The notes beneath the pieces were generated by a model, which did no database searches, had not been told where the DNA came from, and was given only the letters and a program-made list of their open reading frames with translations. Position numbers and translations under genes: made by a program. A stretch of DNA of 64,000 bases from the NCBI RefSeq assembly GCF_015710575.1, contig NZ_CP065373.1, positions 1,178,001-1,242,000 on the forward strand, read 5' to 3'. Source of the DNA: Mycolicibacterium mengxianglii (lineage in GTDB: Bacteria; Actinomycetota; Actinomycetes; Mycobacteriales; Mycobacteriaceae). How positions within the stretch are numbered: the first letter of the stretch is position 1; each line of letters opens with the position of its first letter. Below are positions 27,130 to 34,850 of this stretch, piece by piece.

Positions 27130-28188
27130 CTACGCCCCGACCAGGTGATCGGCGTTCTGGGCGGCGTTGTCCGCGCCGCGCGGCCCGACAGCAGGCTCGG
27201 GTGCGGCGGGCAGCTGCAGGTCGGCGGGCACCGGGATGTCGTACATCTTGGCGGCGTTCAGCCCGAGGATCTTCTTCTTCTGCGCGGTGCTGATCGCTGG
27301 GTATTCGCCCAGCTCGTCGGGGATCTGGAAGTCGACGAATGCCTCGACCAGCCAGCGCGGTGTCCACAGCGCGTAGTCGGAGGAGAACTGGATCCGGTCC
27401 TCGCCGATCCAGTACAGCAGTTCACCCATGATCTGGGCGAAGTACTTGGGTCGGGTGTGGATGAAGGGCATGGCCACCGCGAGTCCGGCGTGCACGTTGG
27501 GTTCCTGGGTGGCGATCCAGCAGAAGTCTTCCAGCCGGGGCAGGCCGCAGTGTTCGACGACGAAGTTGAGATCGGTGAAGTCCGAAGCGACGTGGTCGAC
27601 GTCGGCGACGTCGAATGCGTCGCGGTCCAGTGGGCGGATCGTGGGTCCCTTGTGTACGTGGATGTTTCGGATTCCCAGTTCACGGCAGGCTTCGAAATAG
27701 CGGTAGGCCCACGGGTCGTCGAGGCGCCACCCACGCGACTCCCCATGCCATTCGGCGGTGTAGAGCTTGACGCCTTTGAGCCCGTATTTGTGTGCGTCCT
27801 CCCGCAGTTGGTCCAGGCCGGCTTCGCCGTTGCGGGGGTCGAAATTGTGGTTGTAGGTCAACTTGTCCGGGTGCGCGCTGGCCAGTTCGAAGGCTTCGTC
27901 GGTCTGGCCGAACCCTTTGTAATAGAACTCGCCGAGGGCTGCCGGCTGGAAGATGGCGTGGTCGACGTAACCGTCGGTGAACAGGTCCTTCATCAGGCGT
28001 TCGCCACCCTGGTAGAGGTACTCCTCGTAGCTCCAGACCTCCGATTCCGGCGACAGGTTGCGGTGGTAGTCGTAGAAGCAGTCGATGAATTGCTTGCCGT
28101 GGATGTTGCGCTGATTCTCCGGCCGGGCGTCCCACAGGGCGATGTGGGCGTCGACGATGAAATAGCTGGTGTCGTCCTTGCGGTACAT
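27130..28188 (-). CDS. Amidohydrolase family 2 protein (mim-locus type)
   Basis: 352-residue metal-dependent hydrolase/decarboxylase-type TIM barrel (amidohydrolase-2). It contains YFIVDAHIALWD, where the usual HxH is VDAHIAL with a single His; later HVHKG, VVEHCGLPRL and FSSDYALW provide further metal-site candidates. Homologues lie directly downstream of mimABCD in M. smegmatis-type clusters, where their exact job is unclear. The ATG at 28188 has AAGAAAGG upstream. First gene of a three-gene operon; one base separates it from the DUF59 gene. Confidence 0.85.
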   Translation of the reverse strand: MYRKDDTSYFIVDAHIALWDARPENQRNIHGKQFIDCFYDYHRNLSPESEVWSYEEYLYQGGERLMKDLFTDGYVDHAIFQPAALGEFYYKGFGQTDEAFELASAHPDKLTYNHNFDPRNGEAGLDQLREDAHKYGLKGVKLYTAEWHGESRGWRLDDPWAYRYFEACRELGIRNIHVHKGPTIRPLDRDAFDVADVDHVASDFTDLNFVVEHCGLPRLEDFCWIATQEPNVHAGLAVAMPFIHTRPKYFAQIMGELLYWIGEDRIQFSSDYALWTPRWLVEAFVDFQIPDELGEYPAISTAQKKKILGLNAAKMYDIPVPADLQLPAAPEPAVGPRGADNAAQNADHLVGA

Positions 28189-28201
28189 GACGGGCCTTTC
28201 T

Positions 28202-28217
28202 TGTGACGGCTATCACA
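28202..28217. promoter_or_regulatory. Consensus CRP-type binding site
   Basis: TGTGACGGCTATCACA is an exact TGTGA-N6-TCACA palindrome, the cAMP-receptor-protein consensus also used by mycobacterial CRP. It lies 14 bases upstream of the amidohydrolase ATG. A second near-match lies exactly 100 bases away at 28302. Confidence 0.65.
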
Positions 28218-28267
28218 GCAGTGCTCCGAGGTTAGGGCCTGGACGGCGGCGTACCGAGAGGTTCACC

Positions 28268-28282
28268 GTCTCAATCTGAGAC
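28268..28282. promoter_or_regulatory. Inverted repeat, candidate activator (MimR-like) site
   Basis: GTCTCAATCTGAGAC is a perfect 6-3-6 inverted repeat midway between the divergent amidohydrolase operon and the activator gene. Enhancer-type sites of AcoR/GAF-type activators often have this TCTCA...TGAGA form. I propose it as the binding site of the regulator at 28336. Confidence 0.5.
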
Positions 28283-28301
28283 ATCGCCCGCCGCGGCCGG
28301 C

Positions 28302-28317
28302 TGTAACCTGGATCACA
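28302..28317. promoter_or_regulatory. Near-consensus CRP-type site upstream of activator gene
   Basis: TGTAACCTGGATCACA matches TGTGA-N6-TCACA with one change in the left half. It is 18 bases before the activator GTG start and 100 bases from the perfect site at 28202. Confidence 0.45.
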
Positions 28318-28335
28318 GTGGTGAGGGGGTTGGTC

Positions 28336-29856
28336 GTGCCCGATGGAGTGCCGGATCGGTTGCAGCGACACCTGCTTCCCGATGGTGCGCAGGATGCGCG
28401 AACCGGGGGGTTGGGCGCCGCCGCAGTACCCCGGCGACTGCTTGCCTCGTGGCAGCGCAGCGAGGACTACGGGGTGCCGCTGGAGTCGGTGGAACCGGTG
28501 TTCGCCGGTACCGAGGATCTCGGCTCGCTGTTTGTCGAATGCGGTAACGAGGTGCTCGCCGACCTGCACCGCACGCTGTCCGCTGAACCGGTCAGCCTGA
28601 TGCTCACCGATGCGGAGGGAGTGGTGCTCAGCCGGCTGTCCGGCGATCGCGGCCTGCTGCAGGCACTCGACGACGTACACCTGGCTCCCGGCTTCGCCTA
28701 CTCGGAGCGTGAGGTGGGCACCAATGGCCTGGGCCTGGCGTTGGCCGACCGGGTACCGACCCTGGTCCGTGCCGACGAGCATTACGCCCTGAGCTTGTGC
28801 ACCTTCACCTGCGCGGCGGTGCCGGTACTGGACCCGGTCACGGGCCGCCTGGAAGGCAGCGTGAATTTCACCACCTGGTCGCGGTCGTCCAGTGAGCTGT
28901 TGTTGGCGTTGGCGCGCTCGGCGGCCAGCAACACCGCGGCTCTGATGCTCGCCAGATCCGGCGGACGACGCCCGCGGCCTACCGCGCGGGGGCAGGTGTT
29001 CCGGGTGGAAGTGCCGCGGCTGGAACCGGGTTCGGGCACGCTGCATCGGCTCGGGGACCGCTGGAACGCAGTGCTGGCCGGGGCTGAGCGCGCGATGCAA
29101 CGGGGGCACGTGGTGGTGGCCATCGGGGAGTCCGGCGCGGGGCGGGCGACCCTGCTGGCGCAGGCGGCTCGTCACGTCTTTCCGCGGGACCGCATCCTGT
29201 CCGCGGGTGCGCCGGCGCCGTCGGATGTGGCCACCTGGCTGGGATTGTGGAGCCCCGAACTCGGTAAGGCGCACACCGCCGTGGTGGTTCGCGACGTCGA
29301 CACCTTGCCCACCTGGGTGGCTGAACGGTTGCGGGACATGGTTTTCCAGAGATCGGCGGCCCAGGGGGCGGGTTTGGCCACCGTGCCGTTCGCGATGACC
29401 GCGGAGCGGTTCGCGGACATCCCGGCGGCGCTGCTGGGCCTGGTCGACACCGTGGTCGAGGTGCCGCCGCTGCGCGAGCGGTCCGGCGATGTCCTTCCGC
29501 TGGCCGCCCACATCGCCAGGCGTACCCGCGGGCGCGAAGTGGAGATCAGTCCGCCGGCGGCCCGTGCGCTGCAAAGCTACGGCTGGCCCGGCAACGTCGA
29601 CCAACTCACCCGCGTGGTGTCCCAAGCCGCGGGGCGTTCTGACATCGTCGACGTGGCGACCTTGCCGGCTGAGGTGCTCGCCGGCGACACCCGGCACCTT
29701 TCCCGCATCGAGGCCTTCGAGCGGGGCGAGATCGTCCGGGTGCTGGGAACCGGCGCGCCGACCATGGCCCAGGCGGCCCACGAGCTGGGGATGAGCCGGG
29801 CCACGCTGTACCGCAAGGTCGCGCAGTACGGGATAGACGCACCTCGCGGGCGTTGA
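28336..29856 (+). CDS. MimR-like Fis-family activator (GAF, degenerate AAA+, Fis HTH)
   Basis: 506-residue transcriptional activator. Residues ~30-200 look like a GAF sensor. Residues ~240-440 are a sigma54-activator-like AAA+ domain, but the Walker A is altered (GESGAGRAT) and the GAFTGA loop is absent. The C-terminus is a Fis-type HTH (AQAAHELGMSRATLYRKV). This architecture matches MimR, the acetone-responsive activator of mycobacterial mim genes, which works in a genus without sigma54. I chose GTG 28336 because GAGGGGG lies 6 bases upstream; GTG 28318 is an alternative. Divergent from the amidohydrolase operon. Confidence 0.85.
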   Translation: MPDGVPDRLQRHLLPDGAQDARTGGLGAAAVPRRLLASWQRSEDYGVPLESVEPVFAGTEDLGSLFVECGNEVLADLHRTLSAEPVSLMLTDAEGVVLSRLSGDRGLLQALDDVHLAPGFAYSEREVGTNGLGLALADRVPTLVRADEHYALSLCTFTCAAVPVLDPVTGRLEGSVNFTTWSRSSSELLLALARSAASNTAALMLARSGGRRPRPTARGQVFRVEVPRLEPGSGTLHRLGDRWNAVLAGAERAMQRGHVVVAIGESGAGRATLLAQAARHVFPRDRILSAGAPAPSDVATWLGLWSPELGKAHTAVVVRDVDTLPTWVAERLRDMVFQRSAAQGAGLATVPFAMTAERFADIPAALLGLVDTVVEVPPLRERSGDVLPLAAHIARRTRGREVEISPPAARALQSYGWPGNVDQLTRVVSQAAGRSDIVDVATLPAEVLAGDTRHLSRIEAFERGEIVRVLGTGAPTMAQAAHELGMSRATLYRKVAQYGIDAPRGR

Positions 29857-29868
29857 CCGGTGCCGGTG

Positions 29869-30912
29869 TCAGCGCGCGACGGGAACGCTGATCTCAGTGG
29901 CGTCAGCTCGGCCGCGCAGCACTTCCGAAGTCTCTGTCCGCCAATGTCTTTCTTCGTCCTCGGCCCGGGCCAGGGCCGCTCCCGAACAGGCCACCCGCCC
30001 GGGCAGGCTCTTCGCCCGGTCGGCCAGTCGCGCCGCTTCGTTCACCGGGTCGCCGACGACGGTGTACTCGAAGCGATTGAGCGCACCCAGATAGCCGGCG
30101 AACACGGGGCCGGCGGAGACGCCGATGCCGAAGTCCACCTCGGGTAGTCGGCGCATCCGGTCGGCGAGGTCGCGGGCGGTGGCCAGGGCGTCGGCGGCCG
30201 CGCAGGCGTTGTGCAGGGGTGCGCCGAATACCGCCAGAGCGGCGTCGCCCTGGAACTTGTTGATGAAGCCGTGGCGCTGATCAACCGCTGCCACCACGGT
30301 CTGAAAGAAGCCGTTCAGGATGTCGGCAACCTCCTGCGGCGGGCGGGTGGCTGCCAATTGGGTCGACCCGGCGAGGTCGACGAAGAGCACCGCCACGTCT
30401 CGCATGTCGCGGTACAGCGACCTGTCGCGCTGCACCAACAGCGTCACCACGTCGGCGCCGACGTGACGGCTGAAAAGATCCCGCAGCCGGTCCCGTTCGC
30501 GGAGGCCGGCCACCATCCGGTTGAATCCGCCTTGCAGACGGCCGATTTCGGAGCGCTCGTAGACCTCGACCGTGCGCCCGATGTCGCCGCGTTCGACCTC
30601 GGCCATGGCGTCGACGACATCGCGGATCGGATCGGCGATCGATCGTGACACCAGGATGATCGCACGCAGTCCCCACAGCACCGCCACCGCCGACAGCACC
30701 AGGACGGGGATCTCGATCGACGCGGACCTGGTGATGGCCACCCCGTGTGACCGGGCGACGATCAGCAATGCGATCCCGACGTTCGGCAGCGCGCAGCACA
30801 GCACCCACATGGTGATCAGACGTGCACCGGATGTGGCAGAGTCACCGTGGTCGTCACCTCCATTCGCAATGCCGAGAATATTCTTCTCGACGCGCGCGAT
30901 GAACGTTTCCAA
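29869..30912 (-). CDS. Class III adenylate/guanylate cyclase with HAMP domain, short membrane part
   Basis: 347 residues. Only two membrane segments are present (~32-54 and ~66-89), then a HAMP linker (~90-145) and a class III cyclase domain (~170-347). Metal ligands are Asp179 in LFVDLAGST and Asp223 in NKFQGDAALAVFGAP; transition-state residues are in YTVVGDPVNEAARL. The M. tuberculosis HAMP cyclases (Rv1318c-Rv1320c, Rv3645) carry six membrane helices, so this is a reduced version. It lies next to a promoter region with CRP-type sites, which makes local cAMP control attractive but unproven. Convergent with the MimR-like gene. Confidence 0.87.
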   Translation of the reverse strand: METFIARVEKNILGIANGGDDHGDSATSGARLITMWVLCCALPNVGIALLIVARSHGVAITRSASIEIPVLVLSAVAVLWGLRAIILVSRSIADPIRDVVDAMAEVERGDIGRTVEVYERSEIGRLQGGFNRMVAGLRERDRLRDLFSRHVGADVVTLLVQRDRSLYRDMRDVAVLFVDLAGSTQLAATRPPQEVADILNGFFQTVVAAVDQRHGFINKFQGDAALAVFGAPLHNACAAADALATARDLADRMRRLPEVDFGIGVSAGPVFAGYLGALNRFEYTVVGDPVNEAARLADRAKSLPGRVACSGAALARAEDEERHWRTETSEVLRGRADATEISVPVAR

Positions 30913-30914
30913 AT

Positions 30915-31763
30915 CTACGGGGCGTCGAGGAACAGGTCGAGGATCGGTGAATCGCCCCCTCCGTAACGGGACAGGTCACTCACCCCGGCGTCGGCGAGGA
31001 CAGCGGCATCGATGAACGCCTGACCGGTGGTCTTCCCGGCGGGACTCTTCAGGATCGCGACCGCGGCATCGGCCATGATCTCGGGGCTGCGCGACGACTG
31101 TGCCAGCTCGCCTCCGCCGGCCATGTTGGTCACCGCGGACGTCGCAATGTAGGTCTGCGGCCACAGGCAGTTGGCGGCGATGCCGGCTCCGCCGCCGTCC
31201 TGGCGGAACTCTTCGGCCCAGCCCAGTGTCAACAGCGTCATCCCGTACTTGGACAGGGTGTAGCTGGGGTGTACACCCAGCCAGTACGGGTTGAGGTTCA
31301 GCGGCGGCGAGATCGTCAGGATGTGGCCGTTGGTGGACGCCCGTAAATGCGGTAGGCAGGCCTTGGTCAGCAGAAACGTTCCGCGGCAATTGATATCGAG
31401 CATGAGGTCGTATTTCTTGGCCGACAGCTGTTCGGTGCCCTCGGTGGCGATGGCGCTGGCGTTGTTCACGCAGATGTCGACGCCGCCGAACCGTTCGACA
31501 GCGGTGTCGACGGCGCGCTGCACATCTTCCTCCCGGCGTACGTCGCCGACGACCGCGACGCCGTGACCGCCGGCGGCTTCGATGTCCGCCACGGCGGTGT
31601 ACACCGTGCCGGGCAGTTTGGGGTGCGGCTCTGCGGTCTTGGCCAGCAGTACCACGTTCGCGCCTTCGCGGGCGGCTCCGACCGCGATCGCCAGGCCGAT
31701 ACCGCGGCTGGCGCCGGAGACGACGAGTGTCTTGCCGCGCAGGGTGGTGCTGTTCTCGGTCAT
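30915..31763 (-). CDS. SDR oxidoreductase (hydroxysteroid dehydrogenase-like 2 type)
   Basis: 282-residue NAD(P)-dependent oxidoreductase. The cofactor motif is SGASRGIGLAIA, followed by NNASAI with Ala in place of the usual Gly, and the active site is in LTISPPLN and HPSYTLSKYG. The extended AKTAEPHPKLPGTV segment after strand 2 is typical of the HSDL2-like branch. ATG 31763 has GGAGAG upstream. The gene is divergent from the acyl-CoA mutase and shares its control region. The substrate is unknown, probably an acyl or terpenoid alcohol. Confidence 0.85.
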   Translation of the reverse strand: MTENSTTLRGKTLVVSGASRGIGLAIAVGAAREGANVVLLAKTAEPHPKLPGTVYTAVADIEAAGGHGVAVVGDVRREEDVQRAVDTAVERFGGVDICVNNASAIATEGTEQLSAKKYDLMLDINCRGTFLLTKACLPHLRASTNGHILTISPPLNLNPYWLGVHPSYTLSKYGMTLLTLGWAEEFRQDGGGAGIAANCLWPQTYIATSAVTNMAGGGELAQSSRSPEIMADAAVAILKSPAGKTTGQAFIDAAVLADAGVSDLSRYGGGDSPILDLFLDAP

Positions 31764-31835
31764 GGCTCTCCAGGGTCGGGCGGTTGCCAGGTGACCGGGC
31801 ATCGGTATGCGGGGTGACCTGGCGTTGCTCAGCGA

Positions 31836-31852
31836 TGGTATTGGCATTCTCT
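31836..31852. promoter_or_regulatory. Degenerate TetR operator at the SDR/mutase divergent promoter
   Basis: TGGTATT-GGC-ATTCTCT matches the island motif TGAGAAT-N3-ATTCTCA at 10 of 14 positions, with one half-site intact. It lies 24 bases before the mutase GTG start. Weak on its own; the position supports it. Confidence 0.35.
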
Positions 31853-31876
31853 TTTTTTGCAAGTACGTTATCCATT

Positions 31877-33493
31877 GTGAAACCGCAGACGGGAGCCGAG
31901 TCCGACCACCGCCAGTTCGACTACCAAACCCAGACGTCGTCGGGCATCCCACTCGAGCCGGTCTACGGTCCCACTGACCGCGGCGGCGAGCCGCCGGCAC
32001 CGGGCGAGTTCCCCTTCACCAGGGGTAACTTCGCCAAGGGGTACCGCGGCCGGCTGTGGACGTTTCGGCAGTACTCGGGGTTCGGCACCGCGGAGGAGTC
32101 CAACCAGCGTTATCGCTATCTGCTCGACCAGGGCGGCACCGGCCTTTCGGTGGCCCTGGATCTGCCGACGCAGTGCGGGTACGACTCCGACGACGCCGAA
32201 TACGGCGAGGAGGTCGGCCGCGTCGGCGTGGCGGTGGACACCCTGGCCGATGCCGAAATCCTTTTCGACGGCATCCCGCTCGACAAGATCAGTACCAGCT
32301 TCACCATCAACGGCACCGCAGCCATCCTGCTCGCGTTCTACGTCGCGGCCGCCGAGAAGAAGGGTGTGCCGCGCGAAAAGCTCACCGGCACAATCCAGAA
32401 CGACATCCTCAAGGAATACGCCTCGCGGGGCACCTGGATCTGGCCGCCGGAACCATCGCTGCGGCTCATCGCCGACACCATTGAATTCTGTGCCGCCGAG
32501 GTGCCGCGCTTCAACGCCATTTCGGTGGCGGGCGCGCACTTCCGCGACGCCGGCGCCAGTGCCGTGCAGGAGATGGCCTTCACCCTCGCCGACGGTGTGA
32601 CCTACTGCGACACCGTGGTGGAACGCGGCCGCATGTCGATCGACAAGTTCGCCCCGCAGATCTCGTTCTTCTTCTACACCCATGGCGACTTCTTCGAAGA
32701 GATCGCCAAATACCGTGCCGGACGCCGTCGTTGGGCCACCATCGTGCGCGAGCGCTACGGCGCCTCCAGCGACAAGGCGTCGATGTTCCGGTTCGGGTGT
32801 GTATCCGGCGGGGCGTCGCTGTACGCACCGCAGGCGCAGAACAATCTGGTCCGCATCGCCTATGAGGCCATGGCGTCGGTGCTCGGTGGTGTGCAGTCGA
32901 TGTTCACCGCCGCATGGGATGAACCGTTCGCCCTGCCCAGCGAGGAGTCCGCCACCCTGGCGCTGCGCACCCAGCAGATCCTGGCCTATGAGACCGGGGT
33001 GACCCGGGTGGCCGACCCGTTGGGCGGCTCCTATTTCGTGGAGGCGCTCACCGACGCCACCGAAGAGAAGATCATCGAGATCATGCAGGATCTCGAGGCG
33101 CACGGCGGCATGGTTCACGCGATCGAGGACGGCTACCTGCAGGGGCTGATCGCCGATCAGGCCTACCGCATCCACCAGGACGTCGAATCGGGCGTCCGGC
33201 CGGTCGTCGGGGTCAACAAGTTCGTCGCCGATGAACCCCCACCGGAGATCTCGACGTACGAGCTCGACGCTGAAGGCCGGGAGTTGCAATTGAAGCGGCT
33301 GGCGCGGGTCAAGGCCGAGCGGGACTCCGCGGCCGTGGCCGCCACGCTGGCGGCGCTCGCGAGCGCCGCGGAAGGAACCGACAATCTGATGCACAAGCTC
33401 ATCGACTGCGCGGCAGCCTATTGCACGGTGGGCGAGATGGTCAGTGCGCTCAAAGCGGTCTGGGGCGAGTTCCAGCAGCCGGTGGTGTTCTGA
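31877..33493 (+). CDS. B12-dependent acyl-CoA mutase, large (catalytic) subunit
   Basis: About 538 residues: the substrate-binding barrel of the methylmalonyl-CoA mutase family without the C-terminal B12 domain, which is the next gene. By my ungapped alignment Tyr66 (RQYSGFG) corresponds to MCM Tyr89 and Arg184 (KEYASRGTW) to Arg207. The 118-residue spacing is identical. Isobutyryl-CoA mutases have Phe/Gln and 2-hydroxyisobutyryl-CoA mutases Ile/Gln there, so a carboxylated, methylmalonyl-like substrate is favoured. I chose GTG 31877; ATG 31835 would put the operator inside the gene. It heads an operon with the B12 subunit, an F420 enzyme and a CoA transferase. Confidence 0.87.
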   Translation: MKPQTGAESDHRQFDYQTQTSSGIPLEPVYGPTDRGGEPPAPGEFPFTRGNFAKGYRGRLWTFRQYSGFGTAEESNQRYRYLLDQGGTGLSVALDLPTQCGYDSDDAEYGEEVGRVGVAVDTLADAEILFDGIPLDKISTSFTINGTAAILLAFYVAAAEKKGVPREKLTGTIQNDILKEYASRGTWIWPPEPSLRLIADTIEFCAAEVPRFNAISVAGAHFRDAGASAVQEMAFTLADGVTYCDTVVERGRMSIDKFAPQISFFFYTHGDFFEEIAKYRAGRRRWATIVRERYGASSDKASMFRFGCVSGGASLYAPQAQNNLVRIAYEAMASVLGGVQSMFTAAWDEPFALPSEESATLALRTQQILAYETGVTRVADPLGGSYFVEALTDATEEKIIEIMQDLEAHGGMVHAIEDGYLQGLIADQAYRIHQDVESGVRPVVGVNKFVADEPPPEISTYELDAEGRELQLKRLARVKAERDSAAVAATLAALASAAEGTDNLMHKLIDCAAAYCTVGEMVSALKAVWGEFQQPVVF

Positions 33494-33897
33494 TGACCGC
33501 ACGCGTACTGGTGGCCAAGCCTGGCCTCGACGGACATGACCGCGGAGCCAAGATCGTCGCCCGCACTCTGCGCGACGCCGGATTCGAGGTGATCTATACC
33601 GGAATCCGGCAGCGGATCGAGGACATCGTGTCGATCGCCTTGCAGGAAGACGTTGCAGTGGTGGGTCTTTCGATCCTGTCGGGGGCGCATCTGGCGTTGA
33701 CCGCACGGACGGTGGACGCCTTGCGCGCCGCCGACGCCGGTGATATCGCCGTGGTGGTGGGCGGCACCATCCCCGCCACGGATGTGCCCAAGCTGATCGA
33801 GGCGGGCGCGGCCGCGGTCTTCCCCACCGGGACACCGCTGGAAACGCTGGTGACCGAGGTGCGTGCGCTGACCGGTTCCAAGGTGGGTGAGCAATGA
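33493..33897 (+). CDS. B12-binding small subunit of acyl-CoA mutase
   Basis: 134-residue cobalamin-binding Rossmann-like domain. The base-off motif DGHDRG at residues 13-18 supplies His15 as lower axial ligand; SILSGAH and VVVGGTIP are the other conserved loops. It pairs with the large subunit directly upstream, whose stop overlaps its ATG (TGATG). Length is normal for stand-alone subunits of this family. Confidence 0.93.
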   Translation: MTARVLVAKPGLDGHDRGAKIVARTLRDAGFEVIYTGIRQRIEDIVSIALQEDVAVVGLSILSGAHLALTARTVDALRAADAGDIAVVVGGTIPATDVPKLIEAGAAAVFPTGTPLETLVTEVRALTGSKVGEQ

Positions 33898-34850
33898 GAC
33901 TCGGTGTGATGATCGGCGCCGAACGCGGCGACATGGCCCGCAAGGTCGCCAAGCTGGTCGCCGACATCCAATGGGCGGAGTCCGCCGGTATGGACACCGC
34001 GTGGATGCCGCAGGTGCCCGACGACTTCGACGCGCTGACCATGGTGTCGCTGATGGCGGCGCACACCACGCGCATCGAGCTGGGCACCGCAGTCGTGCCC
34101 CTGCAGGCGCAACACCCGATCGGCCTTGCCCGCCAAGCACTTTCGGTTCATGCTGTGGCCGCGGGTCGCCTCGCACTCGGGGTGGGACCGTCGCATCACT
34201 GGATCGTGCGCGACATGCTGGGCCTGCCGTATGAGAAGCCGGCCGCCTACACCCGCGACTACCTCGAGGTGCTCAACGCCGCCACGGCCGGGCCCGGCGC
34301 TGTCGATGTGGAGAATGACACGTTCACCGTGCACAACCCGACGGTGCTGGGCGCCGAGGCGCCGATGCCGGTCCTGGTGGCAGCGCTCGGGCCGGTCATG
34401 CTGCAGATCGCCGGGGAACTGGCCGACGGCACGGTGCTGTGGATGGCTGACGAGCGCGCTATCGGCGATCACATCGCGCCCCGCATCACCAAGGCCGCCG
34501 ACAATGCCGGCCGGCCTGCGCCGCGCATCGTCGCCGGCATCCCGGTGTGTCTGTGCGCCAACAGTGAGATCGATGCGGCCAAGGAGCGCGCCAACCGGAT
34601 CCTGGCCGAAGCCGAGACCTCACCCAACTACCAGAAGCTGCTGGACCGGGGCGACGCGCGCAATGTCGGTGACCTCTGTGCGGCCGGGGACGAGGACGCT
34701 ATCCTGGCTCGCTTCAAGCAGTTTGCCGATGCCGGGGTGACGGATCTGTCGGTGCGGCTGCTGCCGATCGGCGATACCCGGGATGAACTCGTCGCCTCGA
34801 AGTACCGCACCAGAGAGGTGATTGCCGAACTGGCGAAGGCGGTGCGGTGA
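33894..34850 (+). CDS. LLM-class F420-dependent oxidoreductase
   Basis: 318-residue luciferase-like barrel enzyme of the mycobacterial F420 group. Family features are MRLGVMIGAERGDM, the RIELGTAVVPLQAQHPIGLARQ block, and LALGVGPSHHWIVRDMLGLPYEKP. It would use reduced coenzyme F420 to reduce or dehydrogenate an intermediate of the pathway. The ATG overlaps the B12 subunit stop, and its own stop overlaps the CoA-transferase GTG, so all four genes form one tight operon. Confidence 0.9.
   Translation: MRLGVMIGAERGDMARKVAKLVADIQWAESAGMDTAWMPQVPDDFDALTMVSLMAAHTTRIELGTAVVPLQAQHPIGLARQALSVHAVAAGRLALGVGPSHHWIVRDMLGLPYEKPAAYTRDYLEVLNAATAGPGAVDVENDTFTVHNPTVLGAEAPMPVLVAALGPVMLQIAGELADGTVLWMADERAIGDHIAPRITKAADNAGRPAPRIVAGIPVCLCANSEIDAAKERANRILAEAETSPNYQKLLDRGDARNVGDLCAAGDEDAILARFKQFADAGVTDLSVRLLPIGDTRDELVASKYRTREVIAELAKAVR

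Noticed and set aside
28213..29781. 522-residue minus-strand frame opposite the MimR-like gene
   Set aside because: Antisense shadow, rich in Arg, Gln and His, with no recognisable domain.
28336..29856. Sigma54-dependent activator with a -24/-12 promoter
   Set aside because: The AAA+ domain lacks GAFTGA and has an altered Walker A; mycobacteria lack sigma54, and no -24/-12 element was seen.
31877..33897. 2-hydroxyisobutyryl-CoA or isobutyryl-CoA mutase
   Set aside because: Active-site positions read Tyr/Arg, not Ile/Gln or Phe/Gln.
31868..34087. 739-residue minus-strand open frame opposite the mutase genes
   Set aside because: Shadow of the B12 mutase subunits and F420 enzyme; no family-like sequence.
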